NCBI GenBank assembly: GCA_026995935.1
Contig: JALWNK010000062.1
Location: forward strand, 1-64,000
Length of the DNA: 64,000 nucleotides
Source of the DNA: Deltaproteobacteria bacterium
GTDB lineage: Bacteria; Desulfobacterota; Dissulfuribacteria; Dissulfuribacterales; QOAL01
Reading direction: 5' to 3'
The notes below the pieces were generated by a model. That model searched no databases. It was given only the letters and a program-made list of their open reading frames with translations, and had not been told where the DNA came from. Below are positions 28,442-35,561 of this stretch, in pieces. Numbering within the stretch: position 1 is the stretch's first letter; the number at the start of each line of letters is the position of its first letter. A program made the position numbers and the translations under genes.

Positions 28442-28599
28442 ACTACCTCCTCATCTATTTTCATTAATTCAATTTCAAAAACATTAGCTTCTCTAGTCTC
28501 TAAATCTTTACCATCCTTCTGCTTATTTTTTTCTCCGTACCTATATTGCACCCCCTTCTCCCAAATTTTTTTGCAAAACAATTTAAATACCTACTTTTC

Positions 28600-28615
28600 T
28601 GCATTGGCCGTGCCA
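28600..28615 (-). promoter_or_regulatory. Sigma-54 (-24/-12) promoter for the PEP-CTERM gene
   Basis: The - strand reads TGGCACGGCCAATGCA. The -24 half TGGCAC is perfect, GG and GC are exactly ten bases apart, and only one base differs from consensus TTGC at -12. Transcription would begin near 28589, leaving a leader of about 150 bases. PEP-CTERM genes in several proteobacteria are known to be driven by sigma-54 with the PrsK/PrsR pair, which fits. Confidence 0.7.
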
Positions 28616-28620
28616 GCTGT

Positions 28621-28652
28621 TTCACACTTTTTTATCCAAAAAGGGTGTGAAA
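28621..28652. promoter_or_regulatory. Dyad upstream of the sigma-54 promoter, possible activator site
   Basis: TTCACACTTTTT (28621-28632) faces AAAAAGGGTGTGAA (28639-28652); pairing is complete except for two extra G. It lies just upstream of the -24 element of the - strand promoter, where an enhancer-binding protein could bind. It could also form a hairpin in a read-through transcript. Confidence 0.45.
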
Positions 28653-28889
28653 ATAGAGGTTAAATTAACTGCGATATTTTTCAGTGGAAAAGTTTTGCCA
28701 TTTGTGGAACTTTTTTTCCGGAAAAATGAATTCCCATTTTTTTTCCACTTCCATTTTTTTATAGAATCTTCAAAAGGGGCCTTTGGTTCATTTCTACGTT
28801 TCTGTCAGCCACCTGAAATGAAATAGAGTTTTTTTCGCCTCGGCCATTCCTTGCTGCCTTTAACGCACTTTCGTGGTAATATTTCCCCC

Positions 28890-29315
28890 ATGGAAGCGAC
28901 GGTTTTCTCCCAGATATTAGAGGTATCCCTGGATACAGGCCCTGATATCAAGGACATCACAAGGGCTGCCGAAAAAGTAATAAGGAGTTCCGGGGTCAAA
29001 GAGGGCATCATCCAGATGAACGTAATTGGTTCAACTGGCTCACTTACCACCATTGAGTTTGAGCCAGGGGTGGTGGAGGATCTTAAGGATGCCATAGAGC
29101 GGATGGCCCCTAAAGACTTGGTTTACAAGCACGAACTTGCCTGGCACGACGGAAACGGCCACAGCCACGTGCAGGCGGCCCTTCTCGGCCCTTCCATTTC
29201 CTTATCCCTAATGGATGGAAGGCTTGTGCTCGGTACATGGCAGCAGATAGTTGTAATCAACCACGACAACAAACCTAGAAAGAGGAAGATCGCCTGTACG
29301 GTGATTGGAATATAG
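28890..29315 (+). CDS. YjbQ family (UPF0047) protein
   Basis: 141 residues. The family signature GNGHSHVQAALLGPSISLSL and RLVLGTWQQIVVINHD is intact; a conserved His trio occurs around GHSH. Members have weak thiamine-phosphate synthase activity in vitro; the true role is unclear. The ATG at 28890 gives the normal N-terminus (FSQILEVSLDT); a TTG at 28851 would add 13 unrelated residues. traB follows 15 bases later. Confidence 0.9.
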   Translation: MEATVFSQILEVSLDTGPDIKDITRAAEKVIRSSGVKEGIIQMNVIGSTGSLTTIEFEPGVVEDLKDAIERMAPKDLVYKHELAWHDGNGHSHVQAALLGPSISLSLMDGRLVLGTWQQIVVINHDNKPRKRKIACTVIGI

Positions 29316-29330
29316 GAATTCCCAACTCTT

Positions 29331-30548
29331 ATGAACGAAGGCGTTAACGAAGCAATAAAAGAAAAAGGATCATCCAGTACAGACTCAAATAATGTCACAA
29401 GGGTTTCTGTATTAGGAAAGGAAATCATCCTTGTGGGCACCGCCCACATCTCCAGGGAGTCGGTGGAGCTCGTAAAGAGGGTGATCCACGAGGAAAGGCC
29501 GGACGTTGTATGTGTAGAGCTTGATGAAAAGCGCTACAAAGCCATCTCGCAAAAGGAGCGTTTTGAACAGCTTGATATCAAGAAGATCATTAAGAGCAAG
29601 CAGCTCACCACCCTTATGGCAAACCTGATCCTTTCTTCCTATCAGAAAAAGCTTGGCGAAAAAATAGGAGTCATGCCTGGAAGCGAGCTCATAGAGGCCA
29701 CAAGATGTGCTGAAGAGCTTGGCATACCCATAAGGCTTTGCGACAGGGATGTGCGCACCACGCTCCTTCGGGCCTGGAGGCTCACTCCCTTGTGGAAGAA
29801 GGGGAAGCTTCTTTCAAGCCTGATCTTAAGCCTTTTTGACGATACTGAGGTGACTGAGGAAAAGCTTAGGGAGCTGAAGCAGTCAGACGTGATCTCAGAG
29901 CTTATGCAGGAGCTTGGTGATGCCATGCCCGAGCTCAAAAAGGTCTTGATTGACGAAAGAGATACCTACCTTTCAGAGAAGATAAAGGAGGCCGATGGTA
30001 AAAAGATAGTTGCAGTAGTGGGGGCTGGCCACGTTCAAGGCATCAAGAAGGCCCTCCTGGAGGACAGGAGCCGCGAGATGGAGGAGATATCCGCTGTTCC
30101 GCCCCTTTCCCCCCTTTGGAAGGCGGCAGGATGGGCAATACCTGTCCTCATTGTCGGAGCGGTCATTTTCTCTGCATGGCAGAAGGGGGCAGTGGTTGCA
30201 GGTGATAACGTGACCTACTGGGTGCTTGCAAATGGCATTGCCTGCGCCATTGGTGCCGCGGTTGCCATGTGCCACCCTTACACCATAGCCGCAGCCTTTG
30301 CGGCAGCTCCCATTACGAGCCTTACTCCGGTGATAGGTGCAGGTTACGTGACCGCCTTTGTTCAGGCAGTTGTAAGGCCCCCGGTGGTAAAGGAGATACA
30401 GAATGCCTCAAAGGACATTGCCTCTTTAAGGGGCTGGTGGTCCAATAAGCTCCTTAGGGTCTTTCTTGCATTCCTTTTGCCAGGGGTGGGAAGCATGGTT
30501 GGAACCTGGCTCGGTGGTTACAGGATCTTTAGCAGCCTTTTCAGCTGA
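29331..30548 (+). CDS. TraB-family protein with C-terminal membrane domain
   Basis: 405 residues. The N-terminal TraB/GumN-type domain (about 25-235) has the signature ILVGTAHISRES, a conserved ERPDVVCVELDEKRY and GAGHVQGI. The C-terminal ~140 residues contain four or so TM helices (PVLIVGAVIFSAW; AAAFAAAPITSLTPVIGAGY; LRVFLAFLLPGVGSMVGTW). The family is named for an enterococcal pheromone shutdown protein and is related to Tiki-like proteases; its role in this kind of bacterium is unknown. It follows yjbQ by 15 bases. Confidence 0.9.
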   Translation: MNEGVNEAIKEKGSSSTDSNNVTRVSVLGKEIILVGTAHISRESVELVKRVIHEERPDVVCVELDEKRYKAISQKERFEQLDIKKIIKSKQLTTLMANLILSSYQKKLGEKIGVMPGSELIEATRCAEELGIPIRLCDRDVRTTLLRAWRLTPLWKKGKLLSSLILSLFDDTEVTEEKLRELKQSDVISELMQELGDAMPELKKVLIDERDTYLSEKIKEADGKKIVAVVGAGHVQGIKKALLEDRSREMEEISAVPPLSPLWKAAGWAIPVLIVGAVIFSAWQKGAVVAGDNVTYWVLANGIACAIGAAVAMCHPYTIAAAFAAAPITSLTPVIGAGYVTAFVQAVVRPPVVKEIQNASKDIASLRGWWSNKLLRVFLAFLLPGVGSMVGTWLGGYRIFSSLFS

Positions 30549-30642
30549 TAGAATTTCCCGGCCCAAAAACAATAAAGTTTCCTAAAAACTCGGCTCATGA
30601 GGGTTACTTTGTGCTTGAGATGCCATGACCGGAGGTTTTTTT

Positions 30643-30912
30643 ATGAATATTTCAAATGACATAAAATCAATAAGTTATTTGAAATCCAAGGCTGCAGATC
30701 TTCTTAAATATATTAATGAGACGCACCGTCCTGTTATTATTACGCAAAATGGTGAGCCAAAGGCAGTACTCCAGGATCCAAAAAGTTTTCAAGATATGCG
30801 AAATGCCATTGGTATTTTAAAGATTTTGTCCTTAGCTGAAAACGATATAAAAACAAAACATTGCGTGTCAAATGAAGAAGTTATGAAAATCATTGAAAAT
30901 AAGTTGGGATGA
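30643..30912 (+). CDS. Phd/YefM-family antitoxin, no toxin adjacent
   Basis: 89 residues. The N-terminal DNA-binding part is typical (ISYLKSKAADLLKYINETHR, then PVIITQNGEPKAVLQDP), with the toxin-neutralising C-terminal helix at about 55-89 (CVSNEEVMKIIENKLG). GGAGG lies 7 bases before ATG 30643. The 212 bases that follow hold no RelE/ParE/Doc-like frame, so the toxin is lost, distant, or of an unfamiliar kind. Low GC marks it as accessory. Confidence 0.88.
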   Translation: MNISNDIKSISYLKSKAADLLKYINETHRPVIITQNGEPKAVLQDPKSFQDMRNAIGILKILSLAENDIKTKHCVSNEEVMKIIENKLG

Positions 30913-31089
30913 CGGGTGGAATCCGAGTTTGAGGTTAGTGGGGGAATTATAATTGTCGCTGACCACGCTGAAACCGTCAAACCTTTTGAAGATAGGTTTT
31001 CTAAAGGCAAATCGTTGGTCTTCCTCTCCATAGAGACACCTGACTCTGGATTTTGGGCCTCTAAATCAAGTGCGCCGTGGGATTTTTTC

Positions 31090-31118
31090 TTGATCTTTGT
31101 ATATTCTGTTCATATACT
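31090..31118 (+). promoter_or_regulatory. Promoter of brnT-brnA with overlapping dyad operator
   Basis: TTGATC (31090-31095) and TATACT (31113-31118) with a 17-base spacer form a near-consensus sigma-70 promoter. A perfect dyad, GTATAT (31099-31104) and ATATAC (31112-31117) around TCTGTTC, covers the spacer and -10. BrnA is known to repress its own promoter through an inverted repeat, so this is the likely operator. The predicted start coincides with the brnT ATG. Confidence 0.7.
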
Positions 31119-31124
31119 AAAATC

Positions 31125-31433
31125 ATGGACGCGGAATCAAAGAAGCTCTTGCAGGAGTGTACCGGGTTTGAATGGGATGATGGCAACAAAAATAAGAACT
31201 GGATTAAACACAAAGTAAGTAATAGCGAATGCGAACAGATTTTTTTCAATCATCCTCTTATTGTTTCCGTTGATGCTAAACATTCAAATCTTGAAGAGGG
31301 ATATTATGCATTAGGTACTACCGACTTGGGCAGAAAGCTATTTGTTGTATTTACCATTCGGAACAAAAAAATACGGATTATTTCAGCAAGAGATATGAGT
31401 CGAAAAGAAAGAAGGATTTACGAGGAAATATGA
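31125..31433 (+). CDS. brnT: BrnT-family type II toxin
   Basis: 102 residues. BrnT is a RelE-fold ribonuclease toxin. Motifs: FEWDDGNKNKNWIKHKVS near 14-31, HPLIVSVDAKHSN, and the C-terminal IISARDMSRKERRIYEE. The ATG at 31125 has no ribosome site and is placed at the predicted transcription start, suggesting a leaderless message. It overlaps the antitoxin gene by four bases (ATGA). Low GC. Confidence 0.9.
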   Translation: MDAESKKLLQECTGFEWDDGNKNKNWIKHKVSNSECEQIFFNHPLIVSVDAKHSNLEEGYYALGTTDLGRKLFVVFTIRNKKIRIISARDMSRKERRIYEEI

Positions 31434-31741
31434 TGAAGAAAAAATTACCTAAATTTAAAGATGAAGATCAGGAGAGGGAATTTTGGTCCACGCATGACTC
31501 AACAGAATATATTGATTGGGATAGCGCTGAAGAGCTCATACTTCCCAACTTGAAGCCATCTTTAAAAACCATCTCATTACGTTTACCTGAGCATCTTTTG
31601 AACGAGCTCAAATTTCTGGCCAACAAAAAGGATGTACCTTATCAGTCATTATTAAAGATGTTTTTGGCAGAGAGGGTTCAGGCTGAAATTAGTAAACTAG
31701 GTCGTAATACCTTGAAAGTTAAGGAAAAAGTAACCCAATAA
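31430..31741 (+). CDS. brnA: BrnA/CopG-type antitoxin
   Basis: 103 residues. The pattern LPKFKDEDQEREFWSTHDST, then SLRLPEHLLNELKFLANKK and VPYQSLLKMFLAERV is the CopG/BrnA antitoxin type; the ribbon-helix-helix segment is near 43-85. The N-terminal part should wrap the toxin. The order toxin-antitoxin with a four-base overlap is typical for brnTA. It likely represses the dyad-bearing promoter at 31090. Confidence 0.88.
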   Translation: MMKKKLPKFKDEDQEREFWSTHDSTEYIDWDSAEELILPNLKPSLKTISLRLPEHLLNELKFLANKKDVPYQSLLKMFLAERVQAEISKLGRNTLKVKEKVTQ

Positions 31742-31744
31742 AAG

Positions 31745-32112
31745 GGTACACCTGACCGCTGTTCCGTTGCGTCCGGGCTAGTGGTTTTGTCGGCTTCCTA
31801 GCTTCATTGTTAGCCTGGCGAAGAAAATGCAACGGTTTTTCCCCCTTTTGCCGCGCCGAGCACGGAAGTGACAGGCCCGGTCAGGCCCCGAAGGGGTGGC
31901 GGCATGGACGCCGCCATGGGCTGACGGCCAGGATGGCCCTTTCAGCCCACCAGGGCCAGTTGCTTCCGCGCGCAGGATTAAAGCGGCAACGGGGCGCCGT
32001 TTTCTTTGGTTCTTTCTTTTGGGCGAGCAAAAGAAAGAACAATTCTCCGCCTTGTATCTACGACACCTGTAAGCAAATACGAATTGGCATGCTATACATT
32101 CCCTGCCGCTGA
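31745..32112. repeat. GC-rich intergenic repeat-like element with hairpins
   Basis: This stretch is clearly richer in GC than the toxin-antitoxin genes before it. It contains GGCGGC-GCCGCC and GGCC-GGCC hairpins near 31899-31945, and a perfect 12-bp stem GTTCTTTCTTTT / AAAAGAAAGAAC at 32009-32040 around GGGCGAGC. The look is that of the dispersed intergenic repeats with 'TTCTTTC...GAAAGAA' ends often mis-annotated as short Arg/Pro-rich proteins. I cannot count copies here. No real gene is seen. Confidence 0.5.
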
Positions 32113-32143
32113 TCATGTCTTTTTTTGGGGGGGGACTAGGCCA

Positions 32144-32509
32144 TTAGTGGGGCTTGGGCATCTGCCCAGTAAGCATCAGATACCCTTCATGAAAAAACTG
32201 GCTTACTGCAAAGATGGCGGCAAGGGCAAAGGCCCATTTGACTATGTGTACCCTGGTAGGATTGTACTTGAACATCTTTTTGGTAAGACCAATAAAAAGA
32301 AAGACGGTTCCAAAGCCATAAAACACACTCACAAAGACCTGCCTGAGGGTGGCCCAAAGGGCTCCTGGGAAGTCCCCTCCCCTTAAGGAAAATCCAATGG
32401 TTACCACTGTCATGGCAATTAAAAATTTTACGTCCTCCCATGTAAATCTCGGTTTTTCCTGCTGAGACTCCCTGTTCTTGTCAGGGCCTTTTCCCTGGTC
32501 TTCTTCCAA
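32144..32509 (-). CDS. Small membrane protein of unknown function
   Basis: 121 residues with a charged N-terminus (EEDQGKGPDKNRESQQEK) and three hydrophobic stretches (FLIAMTVVTIGFSL; QVFVSVFYGFGTVFLFIGL; WAFALAAIFAVSQFF). It lies 26 bases after priA on the same strand and may be co-transcribed with it. I do not recognise a family. Confidence 0.7.
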   Translation of the reverse strand: MEEDQGKGPDKNRESQQEKPRFTWEDVKFLIAMTVVTIGFSLRGGDFPGALWATLRQVFVSVFYGFGTVFLFIGLTKKMFKYNPTRVHIVKWAFALAAIFAVSQFFHEGYLMLTGQMPKPH

Positions 32510-32535
32510 TTTTCCGTCCCTTTAAAATTTTCTAG

Positions 32536-34671
32536 TCACATGAAGTTTATTGGATCAACATCAATTTCAAGGCGTACGCCTCCAGGTAACAGGCTTTGGG
32601 AAGCCTTGTCAACTGCGGCGGTAAGGTTGCGTATTTGGGAAAGTTTTCCCTTTAGGAGAAGCTGGTACCTGTATCGCGATTTGATCCGTCCCTTGGGGCA
32701 CGGAACCGGACCCAGGATGGAGAAGCTTGAACCGCTTCCTGAAAGGCCCTTGAGAAATTTCAAGGTTTTTTCAGCAGCCAGTTCTACGTTGCTTTTCTTT
32801 CTGCCGCTGAACTTGAGGTTTATGAGCCTTGAAAATGGGGGATATCCAAGTTTCTCCCTGAGTTCCACTTCCCTTAAATAAAATCCTTCAAAGTCGTGGG
32901 TTGCTGCCTTTTGGATGCTGTAATGGCTGGGCATATAGGTCTGGATAAGGACCCTGCCAGGCTTTTTTGCCCTTCCGGCCCTTCCTGCCACCTGGGAAAG
33001 GATATGGAAGGTGCGCTCTGAAGCATTAAATTCCGGCACGTTCAAGGACATGTCTGCCCATATTACACCTACAAGGGTAAGGTTTGGAAAGTCGTGCCCC
33101 TTGGTGACCATCTGGGTGCCTACAAGACAGTCTATCCTTCCGCTTCTAAAGGCCCTAAGCACCCCCTCCATTTTCTTTCTGCTTGTTAGGGTATCCCGGT
33201 CCATGCGCGCAACCGTTATTCCTGCAAAGGCCTGAACCAGGTCTTCTGCAACCTTTTCCGTGCCAAAGCCAGAGGTCTTAACGGTGGGGTTTTTGCATTT
33301 TGGGCACACGGGAAGTGCAGGAAGTGCCTTTCCGCAGTAGTGGCAGGCCAAAAGCCCTGGGCCTGCTCTCCCGCTGTCTTCCTCTACCTTTTTTCTGAAA
33401 ACGGCCCTGTTCCGTCTGTGCCAGGTGAGGATAACGTCACATTCGTCGCACTTAAACACATATCCGCAGGCCGGGCAGAAGACGTAGGTTGCAAGGCCGC
33501 GCCTGTTCAAAAATAAAAGTACCTGTTCACCCCTTGAAAGGGTCTCCTCCACTGCGTTTCTAAGCTCCTGGCTAAGCCACTTTGGCTCATCCCTTTCCTT
33601 CTTATTGGCAGCAGGGCCTTTTCCTTTCCGGCCTCTTCTGTCAACGATCTCCACTGCCGGAAGAACAGCCCCGGAGGGCCTTTGGGTAAGCTCAAGTAGC
33701 CTGTATCGGCCGCTTTTTGCATTAAAAAAACTTGCAACCGAAGGGGTGCCAGAGCCAAGGACAACAGTTGCACCTTCCATCTTTGCCCTCATCACTGCAA
33801 GGTCCCTGGCGTTGTAGCGAAACCGCTCCTCCTGTTTGTAGGATGGATCATGCTCCTCGTCCACCACGATGAGTCCAAGGTCGTTAATGGGGCAAAAGAT
33901 GGCAGATCGTGTGCCAAGGGCCACCTTGCATTTGCCCATTCTTAGCCTCCACCACTGATCTCTGCGCTGTGCAGGGGTAAGGCCGCTGTGAAGGATTGCA
34001 ACATTTTCTCCAAAGGCCTTTGTAAACCGGGAGGCAAGCTGGGCAGTCATGGCAATCTCAGGGACCATCACAAGGCAGCCTCTACCTTCCTTAAGGGCGC
34101 TTTTGCATGCCTCTATGTAAACGGCAGTCTTTCCGCTGCCTGTGACCCCAAAAAGTAAAATGGGTGAAAACGCCCTGGAAGAGATATCCTTGGAGATTAC
34201 AGAAATTGCCCTGTCCTGCTCTGGAGTAAACCTGGTTATCCTGGCCTCTTCCCAAGCAAGAAGCTCAAGCCTTGACCTTCCAGGCCCTGCCTTGGCCCTG
34301 GCGATCCTTTTTGCACCCTTTGCTCTTGCGCTTATGAGTTCGGACGGCAGGGCCTCGCCCATGGCCTGGCCAAGGGGGTAAAAATAGTAGGATGAGGCCC
34401 AGGCTATGAACCGGGTAAGTTTTTCAGTAAGTAACGGGGTTTCGTCAAGGACTTTTGCCACCTCTCTGTATCTGATGCCCTCCTTGGGGCTATCATCAAT
34501 GCCCCAGGAAATACCGATTATCTGCCTGTTTTTAAGGGGAAGAAGAAGCCTGGTGCCCCGTTTCGGAGGCTCCTTATCATAGGGCCAGATGTATGTAAGG
34601 GGCCCAGGCATGTGAAGAGGCAGGAGAGCCTTGATATAGGTGGTCTCTGCCTTTTGGTTTTTATCCTTCAA
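32536..34671 (-). CDS. priA: Primosomal protein N' (replication restart helicase PriA)
   Basis: 711 residues. PriA reloads the replicative helicase at collapsed forks. The 3'-DNA-binding domain is N-terminal, Walker A is GVTGSGKTAVYIEA, the DEAH-type box is VVDEEHDPSYKQ, and the zinc-binding cysteines occur as CPACGYVFKCDECD ... CHYCGK ... CPKC. The helicase motifs VGTQMVTKGHDFP and QVAGRAGRA are intact. The gene ends 2 bases into spacing with galU (gap of two), so the - strand operon galU-priA-small membrane protein is likely. Confidence 0.97.
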   Translation of the reverse strand: MKDKNQKAETTYIKALLPLHMPGPLTYIWPYDKEPPKRGTRLLLPLKNRQIIGISWGIDDSPKEGIRYREVAKVLDETPLLTEKLTRFIAWASSYYFYPLGQAMGEALPSELISARAKGAKRIARAKAGPGRSRLELLAWEEARITRFTPEQDRAISVISKDISSRAFSPILLFGVTGSGKTAVYIEACKSALKEGRGCLVMVPEIAMTAQLASRFTKAFGENVAILHSGLTPAQRRDQWWRLRMGKCKVALGTRSAIFCPINDLGLIVVDEEHDPSYKQEERFRYNARDLAVMRAKMEGATVVLGSGTPSVASFFNAKSGRYRLLELTQRPSGAVLPAVEIVDRRGRKGKGPAANKKERDEPKWLSQELRNAVEETLSRGEQVLLFLNRRGLATYVFCPACGYVFKCDECDVILTWHRRNRAVFRKKVEEDSGRAGPGLLACHYCGKALPALPVCPKCKNPTVKTSGFGTEKVAEDLVQAFAGITVARMDRDTLTSRKKMEGVLRAFRSGRIDCLVGTQMVTKGHDFPNLTLVGVIWADMSLNVPEFNASERTFHILSQVAGRAGRAKKPGRVLIQTYMPSHYSIQKAATHDFEGFYLREVELREKLGYPPFSRLINLKFSGRKKSNVELAAEKTLKFLKGLSGSGSSFSILGPVPCPKGRIKSRYRYQLLLKGKLSQIRNLTAAVDKASQSLLPGGVRLEIDVDPINFM

Positions 34672-34673
34672 GT

Positions 34674-35546
34674 TCAGTCTAGCTGCCTTGCAATCTCCTT
34701 GAGATATTCCCTGAACTGGCCTCCAAGCTCCGGATGGTCAAGGGCGTAGTGGACTGTGGCCTGCAAAAAGCCCAGCTTGTCTCCGGCATCGAACCTGCGT
34801 CCCTTGAATTTATAGGCGTATAGCCCCCGTTCCTTCCTCAGTATGTCAAGGGCATCTGTAAGCTGAATCTCGCCGCCAACACCTGGAAGTGTGCGAGAGA
34901 GGCAGTCATATATCTCTGGTCTCAGGATGTAACGCCCAATAACTGCAAGGCGGGAGCTGGTGGTACCGGGCTTTGGCTTTTCAACCAGTCTTTTTACCCT
35001 GTAAACGCCAGGCTCCACCTCTTCTCCCTCTGCTATGCCGTAGCGCTCCACCTCTTCCTCTGCCACCTCCTGTACGGCAACAACCGCCTCCTGGTACTTT
35101 TCAAAGACCTTGAGCATCTGGTAGACACAGGGTTCCTCCGCCTCAACAAGGTCATCTCCGAGACAGACCACAAAGGGCTGATCTCCCACCACCTGCTCGG
35201 TTACGTGTACGGCATGTCCCAGGCCAAGGGGCCTTTTCTGGCGCACTGAAACCACTTCTATCAGGTTTGATATCTGGCGCACCTGGTTCAAAAGGTCAAG
35301 CTTGCCCTTTTGGGCCAGGAAGGTCTCAAGCTCGAAGGAGTAGTCAAAGTGATCCTCTATGGCGGACTTTCCAGAGGCGGTGACCAGCACCACCTCCTTT
35401 ATTCCAGAGGCCACCACTTCCTCTACTATGTACTGTATGGTTGGCCTGTCCACCACGGTAAGCATTTCCTTGGGAATGACCTTTGTTGCAGGAAGAAACC
35501 TGGTTCCAAGGCCTGCAACGGGAATTACTGCCTTCTTTGGGAGCAT
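34674..35546 (-). CDS. galU: UTP-glucose-1-phosphate uridylyltransferase GalU
   Basis: 290 residues, normal. GalU makes UDP-glucose for polysaccharides and lipids. The signature AGLGTRFLPATKVIPKEML is at the N-terminus, with EDHFDYSFELE, PLGLGHAV and the metal-binding LGDDLVEAEE following. It starts 15 bases after acsA on the same strand; GGAGG precedes the ATG. Confidence 0.97.
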   Translation of the reverse strand: MLPKKAVIPVAGLGTRFLPATKVIPKEMLTVVDRPTIQYIVEEVVASGIKEVVLVTASGKSAIEDHFDYSFELETFLAQKGKLDLLNQVRQISNLIEVVSVRQKRPLGLGHAVHVTEQVVGDQPFVVCLGDDLVEAEEPCVYQMLKVFEKYQEAVVAVQEVAEEEVERYGIAEGEEVEPGVYRVKRLVEKPKPGTTSSRLAVIGRYILRPEIYDCLSRTLPGVGGEIQLTDALDILRKERGLYAYKFKGRRFDAGDKLGFLQATVHYALDHPELGGQFREYLKEIARQLD

Positions 35547-35561
35547 GAGACCTCCTTTCTT

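Larger units (their letters stand above)
28442..28889. other. Long AT-rich regulatory region between PEP-CTERM gene and yjbQ
   Basis: About 450 bases of A/T-rich sequence with no gene. It holds the - strand sigma-54 promoter, the dyad at 28621-28652, and homopolymer T/A tracts (for example near 28735-28760). Nothing else is recognisable. Confidence 0.7.

Noticed and set aside
30916..31218. 100-residue GTG-started frame between the Phd antitoxin and brnT
   Set aside because: No recognisable domain, no good ribosome site, and its second half overlaps brnT and its promoter.
31778..32116. 112-residue Arg/Pro-rich frame on the - strand in the GC-rich element
   Set aside because: Typical spurious frame of a dispersed repeat; composition follows the hairpins and not a protein.
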